DNA of 64,000 nucleotides from Shouchella sp047238345 (GTDB lineage Bacteria > Bacillota > Bacilli > Bacillales > Bacillaceae_D): positions 620,001 through 684,000 of the forward strand of contig NZ_JBDFMQ010000001.1 in assembly GCF_047238345.1 (NCBI RefSeq), read 5' to 3'. Below the pieces are notes generated by a model, which saw only the letters and a program-made list of their open reading frames with translations, made no database searches and was not told where the DNA came from. This document shows positions 1 through 9,330 of this stretch, one piece after another. Both the position numbers and the translations under genes were made by a program. Each line of letters opens with the position of its first letter. The first letter of the stretch is position 1.

Positions 1-2
1 TA

Positions 3-941
3 TTAACAGGAAGAAAGACAAACGAATACACCAATGCTACAACAACGCAGTTAATGAACGCGTTTACAAAAAAGTGGGATGAAGACTTACTAACAGAAAT
101 GGGTTTACCGACGCACATTTTTCAGGACATTCATTTACCTGGGACGAAGCTGGGTCCACTTAAAGCTGACTTACAGCGAGAGTTAGGCGTGAGTCTTGAT
201 GTAATCTTGCCGGCTACCCACGATACAGCATCGGCGATCGCTGCTGTTCCTGAATGGCAGACGTCTCTTTACATTAGTTCAGGCACGTGGTCACTCATTG
301 GCATCGAAAATCCGTTCCCTATTTGTATAACGAAAGCGATGAACGATAACTTCACAAATGAAGGCGGTGTCAACTATCGCTTTCGGTTTTTGAAAAACAT
401 TATGGGCTTGTGGATGATTCAAGAAGTGCAGCGTCTTCTCCCTGACGAGTGGAGCTTTGCTGATCTGGCAAAGGAGAGTCAAACGTCCACCTACTCTGGA
501 AAAGTAGATGTTGATCAGCGTCGGTTTTTAAAGCCAGACAATATGATTGATGAGATTCAGTCTGCCTGTCGTGAAGCTGAACAAGAAATTCCTACTTCAC
601 CAGGTGACTTAGCAAAATGCATCTATGAGAGTTTGGCAGTTAGTTATGAAAAAGCAATAAAGCAGATTGAGGAAACGATTGAGCGAACGTATGAACAGAT
701 TCACATTATTGGCGGAGGTTCTCAGAACGCCCAGCTCAATCAGCTGCTTGCAGATCGAACGGGTAAAACGGTGCTTGCTGGGCCGAGCGAAGCGACGGCA
801 GTAGGCAATCTGTTGATGCAATGGATTGCGGCTGGCGAAATCGTTTCGTTGGAAGAAGGTCGATCAATGATAAAACAGTCGTTTCAAGTAGAAGAATATC
901 AACCGCAAAGGAGCGAGCAACGCTATGCAGACAAGGTTTGA
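3..941 (+). CDS. rhaB: Rhamnulokinase, C-terminal part (5' end outside window)
   Basis: Sugar kinase of the FGGY family that phosphorylates L-rhamnulose to L-rhamnulose-1-phosphate. The reading frame is open from the first bases of the window and reads L-T-G-R-K-T-N-E-Y-T-N-A before the first internal ATG at 54, so the gene is cut by the window edge. The C-terminal ATPase half is visible: a SSGTWSLIG segment and the IIGGGSQNAQLNQLLAD nucleotide-binding block typical of FGGY kinases. The stop overlaps the start of rhaA by 17 bases, which implies translational coupling in one rhamnose operon. Confidence 0.93.
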   Translation, partial: LTGRKTNEYTNATTTQLMNAFTKKWDEDLLTEMGLPTHIFQDIHLPGTKLGPLKADLQRELGVSLDVILPATHDTASAIAAVPEWQTSLYISSGTWSLIGIENPFPICITKAMNDNFTNEGGVNYRFRFLKNIMGLWMIQEVQRLLPDEWSFADLAKESQTSTYSGKVDVDQRRFLKPDNMIDEIQSACREAEQEIPTSPGDLAKCIYESLAVSYEKAIKQIEETIERTYEQIHIIGGGSQNAQLNQLLADRTGKTVLAGPSEATAVGNLLMQWIAAGEIVSLEEGRSMIKQSFQVEEYQPQRSEQRYADKV

Positions 942-2190
942 AAGTGCAAAAGAGCAGTACGAACGATTAGGAGTGGATGTAGAGGCGGCATTTGAAAAAG
1001 TGTCACGCGTCCCGATTTCCGTTCATTGCTGGCAAGGCGATGATTTGCGCGGTACGGAAACCGTTCAAAATGAATTATCAGGTGGCATTGATGTCACAGG
1101 AAATCATCCAGGTCGTGCCCGTAATGGCGATGAGCTGCGTGCGGATCTTGAAAAAGCACTAAGCCTGATTCCAGGGAAACACCGCGTCAATCTTCATGCG
1201 ATGTATGCAGAAACGGATGGAGTTGTCGTTGAACGGGACGAGATTAAACCGGAGCATTTCAAAAAGTGGGTCGATTGGGCGAAGAAACTTGGCATTGGTC
1301 TTGATTTTAATCCAACTGTTTTTGGTCATCCGAAGGCAGATGATGGCTTAACGCTTGCCCATCCGGACAAAGACATTCGCATGTTTTGGATTAACCACTG
1401 TAAAGCAAGCCGAGAAATCGCGGCTTATTTCGCAAAAGAACTGGGCAGTCCTTCACTCGTTAACATTTGGGTACCTGACGGCTATAAGGATACGCCTAGT
1501 GACCGCTTGACACCTAGACGTCGCCTGAAAGAGTCCCTTGATGCGATTTATGAGGTGGGCTATGATTCGTCACTAGTCATCGATGCTGTGGAGAGCAAAC
1601 TGTTCGGGATCGGTTCAGAAGCATTCGTTGTCGGGTCGCATGAATTCTACATGAATTATGCAAATCAGAGCGGCAAACTGTGCTTGCTTGATACGGGGCA
1701 TTTTCATCCGACGGAAATGGTTTCAAATAAATTATCGGCGATGTTGCTGTTTCATGACCAACTGGCGTTACATGTCTCACGTCCTGTCCGTTGGGATAGC
1801 GATCATGTCGTCACCTTTGACGATGAGCTGAAGGAAATTGCGATTGAACTTGTTCGGAATGATGCACTTGACCGAGTCAATATCGGACTTGATTTCTTTG
1901 ATGCCAGTATTAATCGTGTCGCAGCATGGGCTATCGGGACACGTAATATGGTTAAAGCGCTCTTAAATGCAGCACTTATGCCGCATGATTATATGAAGAA
2001 ACTACAGGAAGAGGGAGACTTTACTTCCCGTCTCGCTTTACAAGAACAGTTAAAAACCTATCCGTTTGGCGATATGTGGGATGCCTATTGTAAAGAGCAA
2101 GGTGTGTTCATTGAAACAGATTGGCTTGACGATGTAAAAACGTATGAACAGAACGTTCAGTTTAAGCGTAAAGAAATCCAAACAGTTTAG
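925..2190 (+). CDS. rhaA: L-rhamnose isomerase
   Basis: Cytoplasmic TIM-barrel isomerase converting L-rhamnose to L-rhamnulose. At 421 residues it matches the usual family length of about 420. Family hallmarks are seen in order: the SVHCWQGDD block near residue 35, WVPDGYKD with the following TPRRRL, and the HFHPTEMVSNKLSAMLLFHD metal-site region in the C-terminal half. The ATG at 925 lies inside the end of rhaB and is preceded by AAAGGAG. It sits between the kinase and the aldolase gene, so the three core steps of the pathway are contiguous. Confidence 0.96.
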   Translation: MQTRFESAKEQYERLGVDVEAAFEKVSRVPISVHCWQGDDLRGTETVQNELSGGIDVTGNHPGRARNGDELRADLEKALSLIPGKHRVNLHAMYAETDGVVVERDEIKPEHFKKWVDWAKKLGIGLDFNPTVFGHPKADDGLTLAHPDKDIRMFWINHCKASREIAAYFAKELGSPSLVNIWVPDGYKDTPSDRLTPRRRLKESLDAIYEVGYDSSLVIDAVESKLFGIGSEAFVVGSHEFYMNYANQSGKLCLLDTGHFHPTEMVSNKLSAMLLFHDQLALHVSRPVRWDSDHVVTFDDELKEIAIELVRNDALDRVNIGLDFFDASINRVAAWAIGTRNMVKALLNAALMPHDYMKKLQEEGDFTSRLALQEQLKTYPFGDMWDAYCKEQGVFIETDWLDDVKTYEQNVQFKRKEIQTV

Positions 2191-2215
2191 CAGTTAATAG
2201 AAAGGTGAGACAAAA

Positions 2216-4288
2216 ATGGTCCAACAGTTATGGAATGAAGAAGAAGCAAAGAAAATAGAATCGGGTCTTGGAGAACTTGTCTACCGATCAAACTTGATCG
2301 GGAGCGACCGTGCCGTCTGTAACTGGGGCGGTGGAAATACGTCTATGAAAACAAAAGAAATCGATTTTCGTGGTGAAGAAGTAGACTTCATGTGGGTGAA
2401 AGGAAGCGGTTCTGATCTGGCAACGATGGGGGCTGAAAATTTCACAGCGTTACGTCTGGATGATGTTCGTCCCCTGCTAGAAAGGGAGGAAATGAGCGAT
2501 GAGGAAATGGTGTCGTATTTGAGCCATTGCATGATTGATCATAGCCATCCTCGTGCATCGATTGAAACACTTTTACACGCTTTCCTTCCGTTTAAACATG
2601 TTGATCATACCCATCCTGATGCGATTATTAGCCTTTGCTGCGCGGAAAATGGAAGGGAGTTGGCAGAAGAACTATTTGGGAATCGTTATGTTTGGGTGCC
2701 TTATATTCGACCTGGTTTCACCCTTTCAAAAATGATTGCTGAAGGCGTTGCTGCAAATCCGCAAGCAGAATTAGTACTGATGGAAAAACACGGGCTTGTC
2801 GTTTGGGGCGAAACAGCAAAAGAAAGCTACGATAAAACGATCTCAGTCATTAACGAAGCCGAACAGTTTATTGCTGAGAAACGCGGAGATCAAGCTGTTT
2901 TTGGCGGAGAGAAGTACAGTTCACTAGCAAAACAGACTCGTGAATCTCTTCTTGCAAAGGTTATGCCAATCATTCGTGGAACTGTTGCTTATGAGGGAAC
3001 ACCAATGATTTTAACGTACGACGATTCTGAGGCTACACTTGAGTTTGTGAACAGTCAAGATGTGAATACTCTCTCACAAGTTGGCGCAGCTTGTCCCGAT
3101 CATCTTGTACACACTAAGCGAATTCCATTATACGTTGAGTGGTCTCCAAGTGAGGATGATGTAGAAGGGCTAATCGCAGCAATTAAATTAGGCGTGATGA
3201 ATTATCAAAAAGAGTATATCGCTTATTTTGAACGGAATCACAATGATGGAGATCAAATGTTTGAACCGTCCCCACGGGTATTGCTTATTCCTGGCATTGG
3301 CATGATTAATACTGGGAAATCTCTAGCAAATGCCAACGTTAGTGGTGCCCTGTATACACGAGCGATTTCGGTCATGCGTGGTACGACGGCTCTTGGTTCA
3401 TTTGTATCGCTAAATGAAGCTGAATCCTTCGCGATTGAGTACTGGCCGCTTGAGCTTTACAAGCTGTCACTTGCCCCAAAAGAAGCGGAGTTTTCTCGTA
3501 AAGTCGCTTTTGTAACAGGGGGAGCCGGTGGAATCGGTAGTGAAACATGTCGTCAATTTGCAAGCCTTGGTGCGCATGTTGTTTTAGCTGATTTGAACCT
3601 AGACGGTGCCGAAAAAGTGGCAACTGAAATCAATGAAACGTTTGGAGAAGGACGAGCGATTGCGCTTAAAATGGACGTGACGAATGAGGAAGCCATTCAG
3701 GCTGCCTTTGCTGAAGCAGCCCGTGCATTCGGTGGTGTGGACATCATTGTGAACAATGCAGGTCTTGCGACATCAAGTGCATTTGACGAGACAACATTAA
3801 AAGAATGGCAGCTGAACATGGATGTGCTTGGGACAGGCTATTTCCTTGTTGCTCGAGAAGCATTTTCGCAAATGAAGGCGCAAGGAACTGGCGGAAGCAT
3901 GGTCTTTATTGGATCGAAAAACTCGGTTTATGCAGGCAAAAACGTTTCTGCATATAGCGCAGTAAAAGCAATGGAAGCCCATCTTGCTCGCTGTATAGCG
4001 GCAGAAGGTGGCGAGTTTGGCATTCGTGTTAATACGGTTCTGCCAGATGCAGTGTTACAAGGGTCCGCAATTTGGGATTCTGCCTGGCGCGAAGAGCGAG
4101 CAGCCGCTTACGGGATTAAACCGGAAGAACTAGATGATCATTATAAAAAACGAACAACACTCGGTGTGCACATCTTTCCTACGGATATAGCGGAAGCGAT
4201 TCTGTTCTTTGCTTCATCAAAAGCAGAAAAAACAACCGGCTGCATGTTAACCGTCGATGGTGGCGTACCAGCGGCGTTCACACGATAA
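2216..4288 (+). CDS. rhaEW: Bifunctional rhamnulose-1-phosphate aldolase / lactaldehyde dehydrogenase
   Basis: Fusion of a class II aldolase domain (about residues 1-400, with the metal-binding VDHTHPDAI motif near residue 130) to a short-chain dehydrogenase domain (from about residue 430, VTGGAGGIG cofactor loop, NNAG, and the catalytic YSAVK). The aldolase splits L-rhamnulose-1-phosphate into DHAP and L-lactaldehyde; the dehydrogenase half is thought to oxidise the lactaldehyde. The 690-residue length fits the RhaEW (YuxG) type found in Bacillus. It starts 25 bases after rhaA with a good AAAGGTGAG ribosome site. Confidence 0.93.
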   Translation: MVQQLWNEEEAKKIESGLGELVYRSNLIGSDRAVCNWGGGNTSMKTKEIDFRGEEVDFMWVKGSGSDLATMGAENFTALRLDDVRPLLEREEMSDEEMVSYLSHCMIDHSHPRASIETLLHAFLPFKHVDHTHPDAIISLCCAENGRELAEELFGNRYVWVPYIRPGFTLSKMIAEGVAANPQAELVLMEKHGLVVWGETAKESYDKTISVINEAEQFIAEKRGDQAVFGGEKYSSLAKQTRESLLAKVMPIIRGTVAYEGTPMILTYDDSEATLEFVNSQDVNTLSQVGAACPDHLVHTKRIPLYVEWSPSEDDVEGLIAAIKLGVMNYQKEYIAYFERNHNDGDQMFEPSPRVLLIPGIGMINTGKSLANANVSGALYTRAISVMRGTTALGSFVSLNEAESFAIEYWPLELYKLSLAPKEAEFSRKVAFVTGGAGGIGSETCRQFASLGAHVVLADLNLDGAEKVATEINETFGEGRAIALKMDVTNEEAIQAAFAEAARAFGGVDIIVNNAGLATSSAFDETTLKEWQLNMDVLGTGYFLVAREAFSQMKAQGTGGSMVFIGSKNSVYAGKNVSAYSAVKAMEAHLARCIAAEGGEFGIRVNTVLPDAVLQGSAIWDSAWREERAAAYGIKPEELDDHYKKRTTLGVHIFPTDIAEAILFFASSKAEKTTGCMLTVDGGVPAAFTR

Positions 4289-4297
4289 GAAATAACC

Positions 4298-4319
4298 CCC
4301 TCTGCTTTCGAGTAGAGGG
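4298..4319 (+). terminator. Hairpin with UUCG loop between rhaEW and rhaM
   Basis: A 9-bp stem (CCCTCTGCT / AGTAGAGGG, one G-T pair) closed by a TTCG tetraloop. Only a short T-run follows (GATTTT), so it may be a leaky terminator or an RNA-stability element that lowers rhaM and transporter expression relative to the enzymes. Confidence 0.6.
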
Positions 4320-4368
4320 AGATTTTGCAACAAATTCGTAACCGCTTACTTTTTGGAAGGGGAAATTG

Positions 4369-4686
4369 ATGATGATACGAAAAGCATCCGTTATGCATGT
4401 ATATAAAGATCACTATGAAGAGTACAAAAAACGACATGACGAACTATGGCCAGAAATGGAAGAGATGTTAAAGACGCATGGCGTAAGTGATTATTCAATT
4501 TTTCTGTTAGAGGACACAGGTCAGTTGTTTGCTTATTTACGTGTAGAAGATGAAGCCGTCTACGCACGCGTTTCCGAAACGGACATCTGTCAAAAGTGGT
4601 GGGCGTATATGGAACCATTGATGGAAACGAATAAAAATAACAGCCCTGTATCAATCAATTTAACAGAAGTATTTTATTTGGCTTAA
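4369..4686 (+). CDS. rhaM: L-rhamnose mutarotase
   Basis: Small ferredoxin-fold enzyme that interconverts alpha and beta anomers of L-rhamnose. The protein is about 105 residues like the E. coli enzyme and keeps the conserved KRHDELWPEM segment with the catalytic histidine, and WWAYMEPLM near the C terminus. A TTG at 4366 and ATGs at 4369 and 4372 are in frame; GGAAGGGG at 4355-4362 is best spaced for ATG 4369. It lies downstream of the intercistronic hairpin and upstream of the probable transporter. Confidence 0.92.
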   Translation: MMIRKASVMHVYKDHYEEYKKRHDELWPEMEEMLKTHGVSDYSIFLLEDTGQLFAYLRVEDEAVYARVSETDICQKWWAYMEPLMETNKNNSPVSINLTEVFYLA

Positions 4687-4703
4687 CAAGGGAGGGCAAA
4701 TGA

Positions 4704-5981
4704 ATGGCAGCGAAAAATAAGGGAATGAAAGCAACCATTACTGTGGCAATGTCTAATTACCTCGAAGCAGGGGCAATTGTTGCTGGTGCAGGCGGATTAA
4801 CGCTATGGGTTGAGTATTTACAGCTGACAGATATGTGGGTTGGATTACTCGGCGCGCTTAGTGCCAATGGCTTTGGAGCGGCAATCGGTGCACTATTAGG
4901 TGGGTACTTTGTGGACCGTTACGGTCGTAAATTTATTTATAAATATGATTTATTGCTTTATATGATCGGAATGTTGTTTATTATTTTCGCATTCAATTTC
5001 CCAATGTTGCTTATTGGCTACATTGTGGTCGGAATCGCTGTTGGTGCGCTCATACCAGCAGCTTGGACCTATATAGCAGAAGAGGCACCGCCTAAAGAAC
5101 GGGCAGCAAGGGTTGGTTGGAGTCAATTTGCTTGGTCGATTGGTCCGGCAATTACACTGTTTTTATCGGTTGCTTTAGCACCACTCGGTTTACTTGGCAG
5201 CAGGCTAATCTTTGCACAGCTCTTTGTTGTCGCGATTATTACTTGGATCTTGCAGCAGCAAATCAACGAATCTACGATTTGGGAAGAGGAACAACAGAAA
5301 GAAAAAGTAATTCGTGCAGCAGGTAAGCAGGTTCAGAAAGGATCAATGAAAGATCTGTTTACAGTAAAAGCAAATGTGAAAGCGCTTGTTTTCTTAGTTG
5401 GTATCTACCTTTTCTGGAATCTCGTCGCAGGAACAATGGGTTATTTTATGCCTTACATCTATGAAACCGTTGGTGGATTAACGGCCGCACAAGCCAACCT
5501 CTTGCAAGGTGTACTCTGGACCTTTACGGTCATTTCCACGTATATTGTGTTCATTCGACTTGGTGACAAAGTCAATCGAAAGCTCCTATTTGGAATCGGA
5601 AGCGTCATGGGTATCGTTGCTTGGATGATCTTAACCTTTGGTGGTATGGGCATTGTTGAATTGATTCTGTTTGTGACGCTTTGGGGAATCGCAGCAGGCT
5701 TTGGCGCACAGGCATTTTATGCTTTGTTTGCCAGCGAATTATTTCATACAAAGTATCGCGCGCAGGCGCAAGGGTTTATGTTCTTTGCCGTACGGATCGG
5801 CGTTGGTTTAATTTCACTGGTAGTGCCGGCGATGATTACTGGGATTGGCTTTCAGGCAGCAGGAATCATTATGATTGTCTTCTTGGTAATCAGTCTAATC
5901 ATTGGTATAACAATGGCACCAGAGACACGTGGACGTTCACTTGAATCGATTCAAGACGAACGTTATGGAAAAAGCGCATAA
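4704..5981 (+). CDS. MFS sugar porter, probable L-rhamnose transporter
   Basis: Membrane protein of 425 residues with about twelve hydrophobic segments. The first-half signature DRYGRKFIYK follows TM2, and the PETRGRSLESI tail is typical of the MFS sugar porter family. Position as the last gene of the rhamnose operon suggests it imports L-rhamnose; the substrate is inference from context only. The start at 4704 is set by GGGAGG at 4690-4695; an out-of-frame ATG at 4700 leads nowhere. A strong terminator follows. Confidence 0.85.
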   Translation: MAAKNKGMKATITVAMSNYLEAGAIVAGAGGLTLWVEYLQLTDMWVGLLGALSANGFGAAIGALLGGYFVDRYGRKFIYKYDLLLYMIGMLFIIFAFNFPMLLIGYIVVGIAVGALIPAAWTYIAEEAPPKERAARVGWSQFAWSIGPAITLFLSVALAPLGLLGSRLIFAQLFVVAIITWILQQQINESTIWEEEQQKEKVIRAAGKQVQKGSMKDLFTVKANVKALVFLVGIYLFWNLVAGTMGYFMPYIYETVGGLTAAQANLLQGVLWTFTVISTYIVFIRLGDKVNRKLLFGIGSVMGIVAWMILTFGGMGIVELILFVTLWGIAAGFGAQAFYALFASELFHTKYRAQAQGFMFFAVRIGVGLISLVVPAMITGIGFQAAGIIMIVFLVISLIIGITMAPETRGRSLESIQDERYGKSA

Positions 5982-5990
5982 AACGATTTT

Positions 5991-6034
5991 AGGCTACTAA
6001 AATTGTCTGAGAAGACACTTTAGTAGCCTTTTTG
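5991..6034 (+). terminator. Terminator of the rhamnose operon
   Basis: Perfect 11-bp stem AGGCTACTAAA (5991-6001) with TTTAGTAGCCT (6019-6029), followed by a T-run. It closes the rhamnose operon and also separates it from the minus-strand small gene that ends at 6045. Confidence 0.9.
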
Positions 6035-6044
6035 TCATGTGATT

Positions 6045-6224
6045 CTAAGAAGATTCATTCTTACCTTGCTTTTTTTCGAGATAGACCCAAAGATAAAAGA
6101 TAGCCCAAAAACAGCTAATAATGATTAACGGTACAATGAGGTTATCAGTAAGATAGAGAATAGAGACACCTAACAATAAAGTTGGAACGATTAGGATAAA
6201 ATACTTTTTCCAATGACCTGCCAA
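6045..6224 (-). CDS. Small two-TM membrane protein, unknown function
   Basis: Protein of about 59 residues with two hydrophobic segments and a charged C-terminal tail (EKKQGKNESS). An upstream in-frame GTG at 6233 exists, but it overlaps the AAGAGGTG ribosome site; the TTG at 6224 lies six bases after that site and is the better start. I do not recognise the family. It stands alone between two plus-strand units. Confidence 0.55.
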   Translation of the reverse strand: MAGHWKKYFILIVPTLLLGVSILYLTDNLIVPLIIISCFWAIFYLWVYLEKKQGKNESS

Positions 6225-6313
6225 TGTGATCACCTCTTATGTTTAATTCGTACTAACTCTTTACCACAACGTACAATTTCTAACATGATTGCTCTTTCTA
6301 AGAGTAAGATTGA

Positions 6314-6336
6314 GTTTATTTTATGATAAAATAAAC
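6314..6336. promoter_or_regulatory. 23-bp perfect palindrome over a putative -10
   Basis: Arms GTTTATTTTAT and ATAAAATAAAC flank a single central G. TATGAT inside it (6322-6327) could be the -10 of the downstream acetyltransferase gene, so the palindrome is placed to act as a repressor operator. No local regulator gene points to the binding protein. Confidence 0.5.
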
Positions 6337-6386
6337 AAAGGGAAATTTCTGAAAATATAGCCCGTATGTGCAAGGGGTGCTGATAG

Positions 6387-7178
6387 ATGAAGCTGAAGAG
6401 ACTAACAATAAACGATCATGAAGATGTTTTACAGTTATTTGGAGACGAAAAAAATCATTATTATTTCATCATTGATGGTATGATCCGCCACGAATACAAA
6501 GGAAATTTTACCGTTTATGGTGAGTATGAAGACAATCAATTAGTATCGTTATTACTGAATAACTATAATAATATCACTTATTTTACAAATACGGATAGAG
6601 ATATTGAGATTTTTGAACCATTGCTAAAAAGGTTGTCTTATTCAAAGTTAAGTGGACCAAAGATGTTTATGGGGAAATTTTTGGCTTACATTCATGCGAA
6701 AGAAACGACACTCTCTTATTTAGGAGTCGTGAAAAAGATTTCAACGAAAGAAAAAAGAAGCGATCAAGTGAAAGCCCTTCAAACCGTAGAGGAAATAAAC
6801 AAACACTATGATTTGTTCTCATCTGCCAATGAATATAACGAGACGTTGCTTGTTGATCGAGATACCTATATTCAAAGTGAATTAGGAAAATTGAAGAATG
6901 GAAACGGGAGAACGCTTTATTTAGAAATGGATGGAAGAATGGTTGCCTCTTGCTCAACTGTAGCAGAAGATAAGCACAGTGCCATTGTCGTGGGTGTATT
7001 AACAAGCGTTGATTATAGAAAAAAGGGGCTTGGAACAGACGTATTATGTAAGTTATTTTCAGCATTGTTGCGTGAAGGGAAGTATCCCTACTTGTTTTAC
7101 AATAATCCTGCTGCAAAAAGTGTGTATGAAAAAACCGGAATGACTGAAGTCTGCGAATGGCAAGTGATTATTGTGTGA
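6387..7178 (+). CDS. GNAT family N-acetyltransferase
   Basis: Protein of 263 residues. The C-terminal third carries the GNAT fold: VVGVLTSVDYRKKGLGTDVLCKLF is the acetyl-CoA pyrophosphate-binding loop (R/K-K-G-L-G-T) and NNPAAKSVYEKTGM is the usual C-terminal helix and strand. The N-terminal half has the look of a regulatory or substrate-binding extension. Substrate unknown. It is the first of many acetyltransferases in this stretch. Confidence 0.8.
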   Translation: MKLKRLTINDHEDVLQLFGDEKNHYYFIIDGMIRHEYKGNFTVYGEYEDNQLVSLLLNNYNNITYFTNTDRDIEIFEPLLKRLSYSKLSGPKMFMGKFLAYIHAKETTLSYLGVVKKISTKEKRSDQVKALQTVEEINKHYDLFSSANEYNETLLVDRDTYIQSELGKLKNGNGRTLYLEMDGRMVASCSTVAEDKHSAIVVGVLTSVDYRKKGLGTDVLCKLFSALLREGKYPYLFYNNPAAKSVYEKTGMTEVCEWQVIIV

Positions 7179-7214
7179 GTCTCAACGGCAATAAAACTCA
7201 TTAAAGTATAAACA

Positions 7215-7237
7215 AGGGCTAATAAACCATCAGCCCT
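7215..7237 (-). terminator. Probable terminator of the serine hydrolase gene
   Basis: Six-bp stem AGGGCT/AGCCCT lying just beyond the 3' end of the minus-strand gene. In the minus direction it is followed by a TTGTTTATACTTT stretch, a weak U-tract. Confidence 0.45.
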
Positions 7238-7247
7238 CACGACAATT

Positions 7248-8273
7248 TTATAAATGTACGGTAAGTTGTTCCACTTCTTCAAGAATTTCAAAAGCACCGT
7301 CTGATTTGTTTGAGCAAACAACAATGGTTAAATCTTCTTTTGGATAATAAACAGAACGGTAGTTGACGCCAGGATCGTAACCCATTTGAATGTATTTTAT
7401 CATACCTGATTCATTTGATTGCTGAAATCCACCATAAGCATAATAAAGATCGTCGTCAACAGGGACGTGAGGCGTCATCAATGTGCGTACCATATCACCC
7501 GATAAAAGCTTTTCATTCATTAATGCTTTCCAGAAACGTCCAATATCGGGGGCTGTAACGTAAGCACCACCGTCAGGGCCGCCTGTAGCAGGTAATGAAA
7601 AGATATTTGTTTTCCATGTACCATCTGTTTTTTTTATGTAACCGATGGAGACATCAGCTGGTAACGCGTCGGCTGAAAAATATCCTGACTCGCTCATACC
7701 GGCCGGTTTAAAGATTTTTTCTTCAACATAATCCACAAATTTTATTCCGCTAACCTCTTCAATCACAAGCCCAAGAAGGATATAACCGGAATTATTGTAT
7801 GTAAACGGACTGCCGACTTCTTTTTTCATAGGTTTATGCTGAAACAGTGGCAAAAAATCTCTTGGCGATTGAACTCGGTACATCGGATACTCTATCCATA
7901 ATTCTTCGTAATCGTCCATTTCACTTTCATCAAAATAATCAGGGATGCCCGACGTGTGCGTGAGCAGGTGATGAATGGTGATGTTGTCATCGAAATGAGG
8001 AAATGGTATGGCTACACAATCCTTTAACTTTGTAGTGAAGGCAAGCTTCCCTTCTGCCACTAACTGACAAATGGCAACGGATGTAAAGATTTTGCAGCCA
8101 GATGCTATGGAAAAACGTGTCTTCGGCTGGTTTTTAATTTTTTCAGAATGAATGGCATAGCCAAAGCTATCTGAAAAGAGCGCTTGGTCTCGTTTGCTCA
8201 CATAAATACTTCCAGAAAATTGAGTTTCTCGCTGCGCTTCAAACAATTTTGACCAGGTTGCATGAGTGTTCAT
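7248..8273 (-). CDS. Serine hydrolase, class C beta-lactamase/penicillin-binding fold
   Basis: Protein of 341 residues. The active-site SxxK appears as SGCK near residue 70, and the second-serine-loop equivalent YxN appears as YNN (TYNNSGYILLG) near residue 155. No signal peptide is seen, so it is probably cytoplasmic and more likely an esterase or peptidase than a true beta-lactamase. The ATG at 8273 is preceded by a strong GGGGGG-type site; the longer frame to 8321 lacks one. Confidence 0.82.
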   Translation of the reverse strand: MNTHATWSKLFEAQRETQFSGSIYVSKRDQALFSDSFGYAIHSEKIKNQPKTRFSIASGCKIFTSVAICQLVAEGKLAFTTKLKDCVAIPFPHFDDNITIHHLLTHTSGIPDYFDESEMDDYEELWIEYPMYRVQSPRDFLPLFQHKPMKKEVGSPFTYNNSGYILLGLVIEEVSGIKFVDYVEEKIFKPAGMSESGYFSADALPADVSIGYIKKTDGTWKTNIFSLPATGGPDGGAYVTAPDIGRFWKALMNEKLLSGDMVRTLMTPHVPVDDDLYYAYGGFQQSNESGMIKYIQMGYDPGVNYRSVYYPKEDLTIVVCSNKSDGAFEILEEVEQLTVHL

Positions 8274-8382
8274 ATTGATCCCCCCTAGATACAGTGAAAT
8301 AAAGCTATTTGTTTCTCTCATACATAAGATTAGCAGGTAGAATGAATTGTTACAATTGTAAAAATGTTATGGAGGTAAGAAT

Positions 8383-9309
8383 ATGAAAGACTTACTTGAA
8401 CAAATTCCTCTTATAGGTCGTTACCGTAAGAGTGTGGAAATGACAAAAGGCTTCTCTTCAGATAAAAAATACTGCATCCATTTGCCAAAAGGAGAAAAGG
8501 TACTCCTTCGAATCTTTCATAAAGGAGAGTACGATTCCAAGCAGGTGGAATATTCGATGCTAGAAAAGCTGAAGGCCTGTGGTGTAGCTTGCGCAAAACC
8601 AATGGAAATGGGGGTAATTGGAGACCGAGGTTATATGGTCACCTCTTACATAGAGGGGCAGGATGCAGAAGAAAACATTCAGACGTATTCCCTTCAAGAA
8701 CAATATGACCTCGGGTATAGGGCTGGAAAAGAATTAAAGAGGATGCATCAAATACCTGCGCCAGCCCACGTCACTTCTTGGTATAAAAGGAAAGTCGAAA
8801 AGCATAAGAATTACATCGATGCTTATGTAGCATGCGAGATTAAGATTACCCACGACGATAAAATTATGAGGTTTATTGATGACCACATTCATCTAATGAA
8901 GCAAAGACCTAATCTGTTTCAGCATGACGATTTTCATCTTGGAAACATAATTGTGAACGAAAGAAAATTTGCAGGTATCGTTGATTTTAATCGATATGAT
9001 TGGGGAGATCCCGTCCACGAATTTCTTAAGGTGGGCATGTTTACCCGCCAAGTCAGCATTCCGTTTTCAAAAGGCCAAATAAAAGGATATTTTCAAAATC
9101 AAGAACCAGATGAAACGTTTTGGACATTATATGCCCTTTACTTAGCGATGTGTGTGTTCTCTACCGTCGTATGGACATTGCGAACAGTCCCAGACCATTT
9201 AAGCGACATGCTAGACAAGATCGATGTCGTGCTAGACGACCATAATTATTTTGCGAGCGTGAAACCTAAATGGTACGAATCCGTAGCTGATACGAGTCAG
9301 CTTAAATAA
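8383..9309 (+). CDS. Aminoglycoside phosphotransferase (APH) family kinase
   Basis: Protein of 308 residues with the kinase-like APH fold. The catalytic loop HDDFHLGNIIVN (about residue 185) fits H-x-D-x4-N and is followed by the metal-binding IVDFNRYDWGDP. The family phosphorylates aminoglycosides, choline, homoserine and similar small alcohols; the true substrate cannot be read here. TATGGAGGTAAGAATATG gives a clear start. A small peptide gene and a Nudix gene follow closely on the same strand. Confidence 0.82.
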   Translation: MKDLLEQIPLIGRYRKSVEMTKGFSSDKKYCIHLPKGEKVLLRIFHKGEYDSKQVEYSMLEKLKACGVACAKPMEMGVIGDRGYMVTSYIEGQDAEENIQTYSLQEQYDLGYRAGKELKRMHQIPAPAHVTSWYKRKVEKHKNYIDAYVACEIKITHDDKIMRFIDDHIHLMKQRPNLFQHDDFHLGNIIVNERKFAGIVDFNRYDWGDPVHEFLKVGMFTRQVSIPFSKGQIKGYFQNQEPDETFWTLYALYLAMCVFSTVVWTLRTVPDHLSDMLDKIDVVLDDHNYFASVKPKWYESVADTSQLK

Positions 9310-9330
9310 ACGTATGTGGGAGGTGCTAGT

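Noticed and set aside
6667..7116. 149-codon minus-strand ORF opposite the acetyltransferase
   Set aside because: It is the antisense shadow of a clear GNAT frame, with no ribosome site and no recognisable family.
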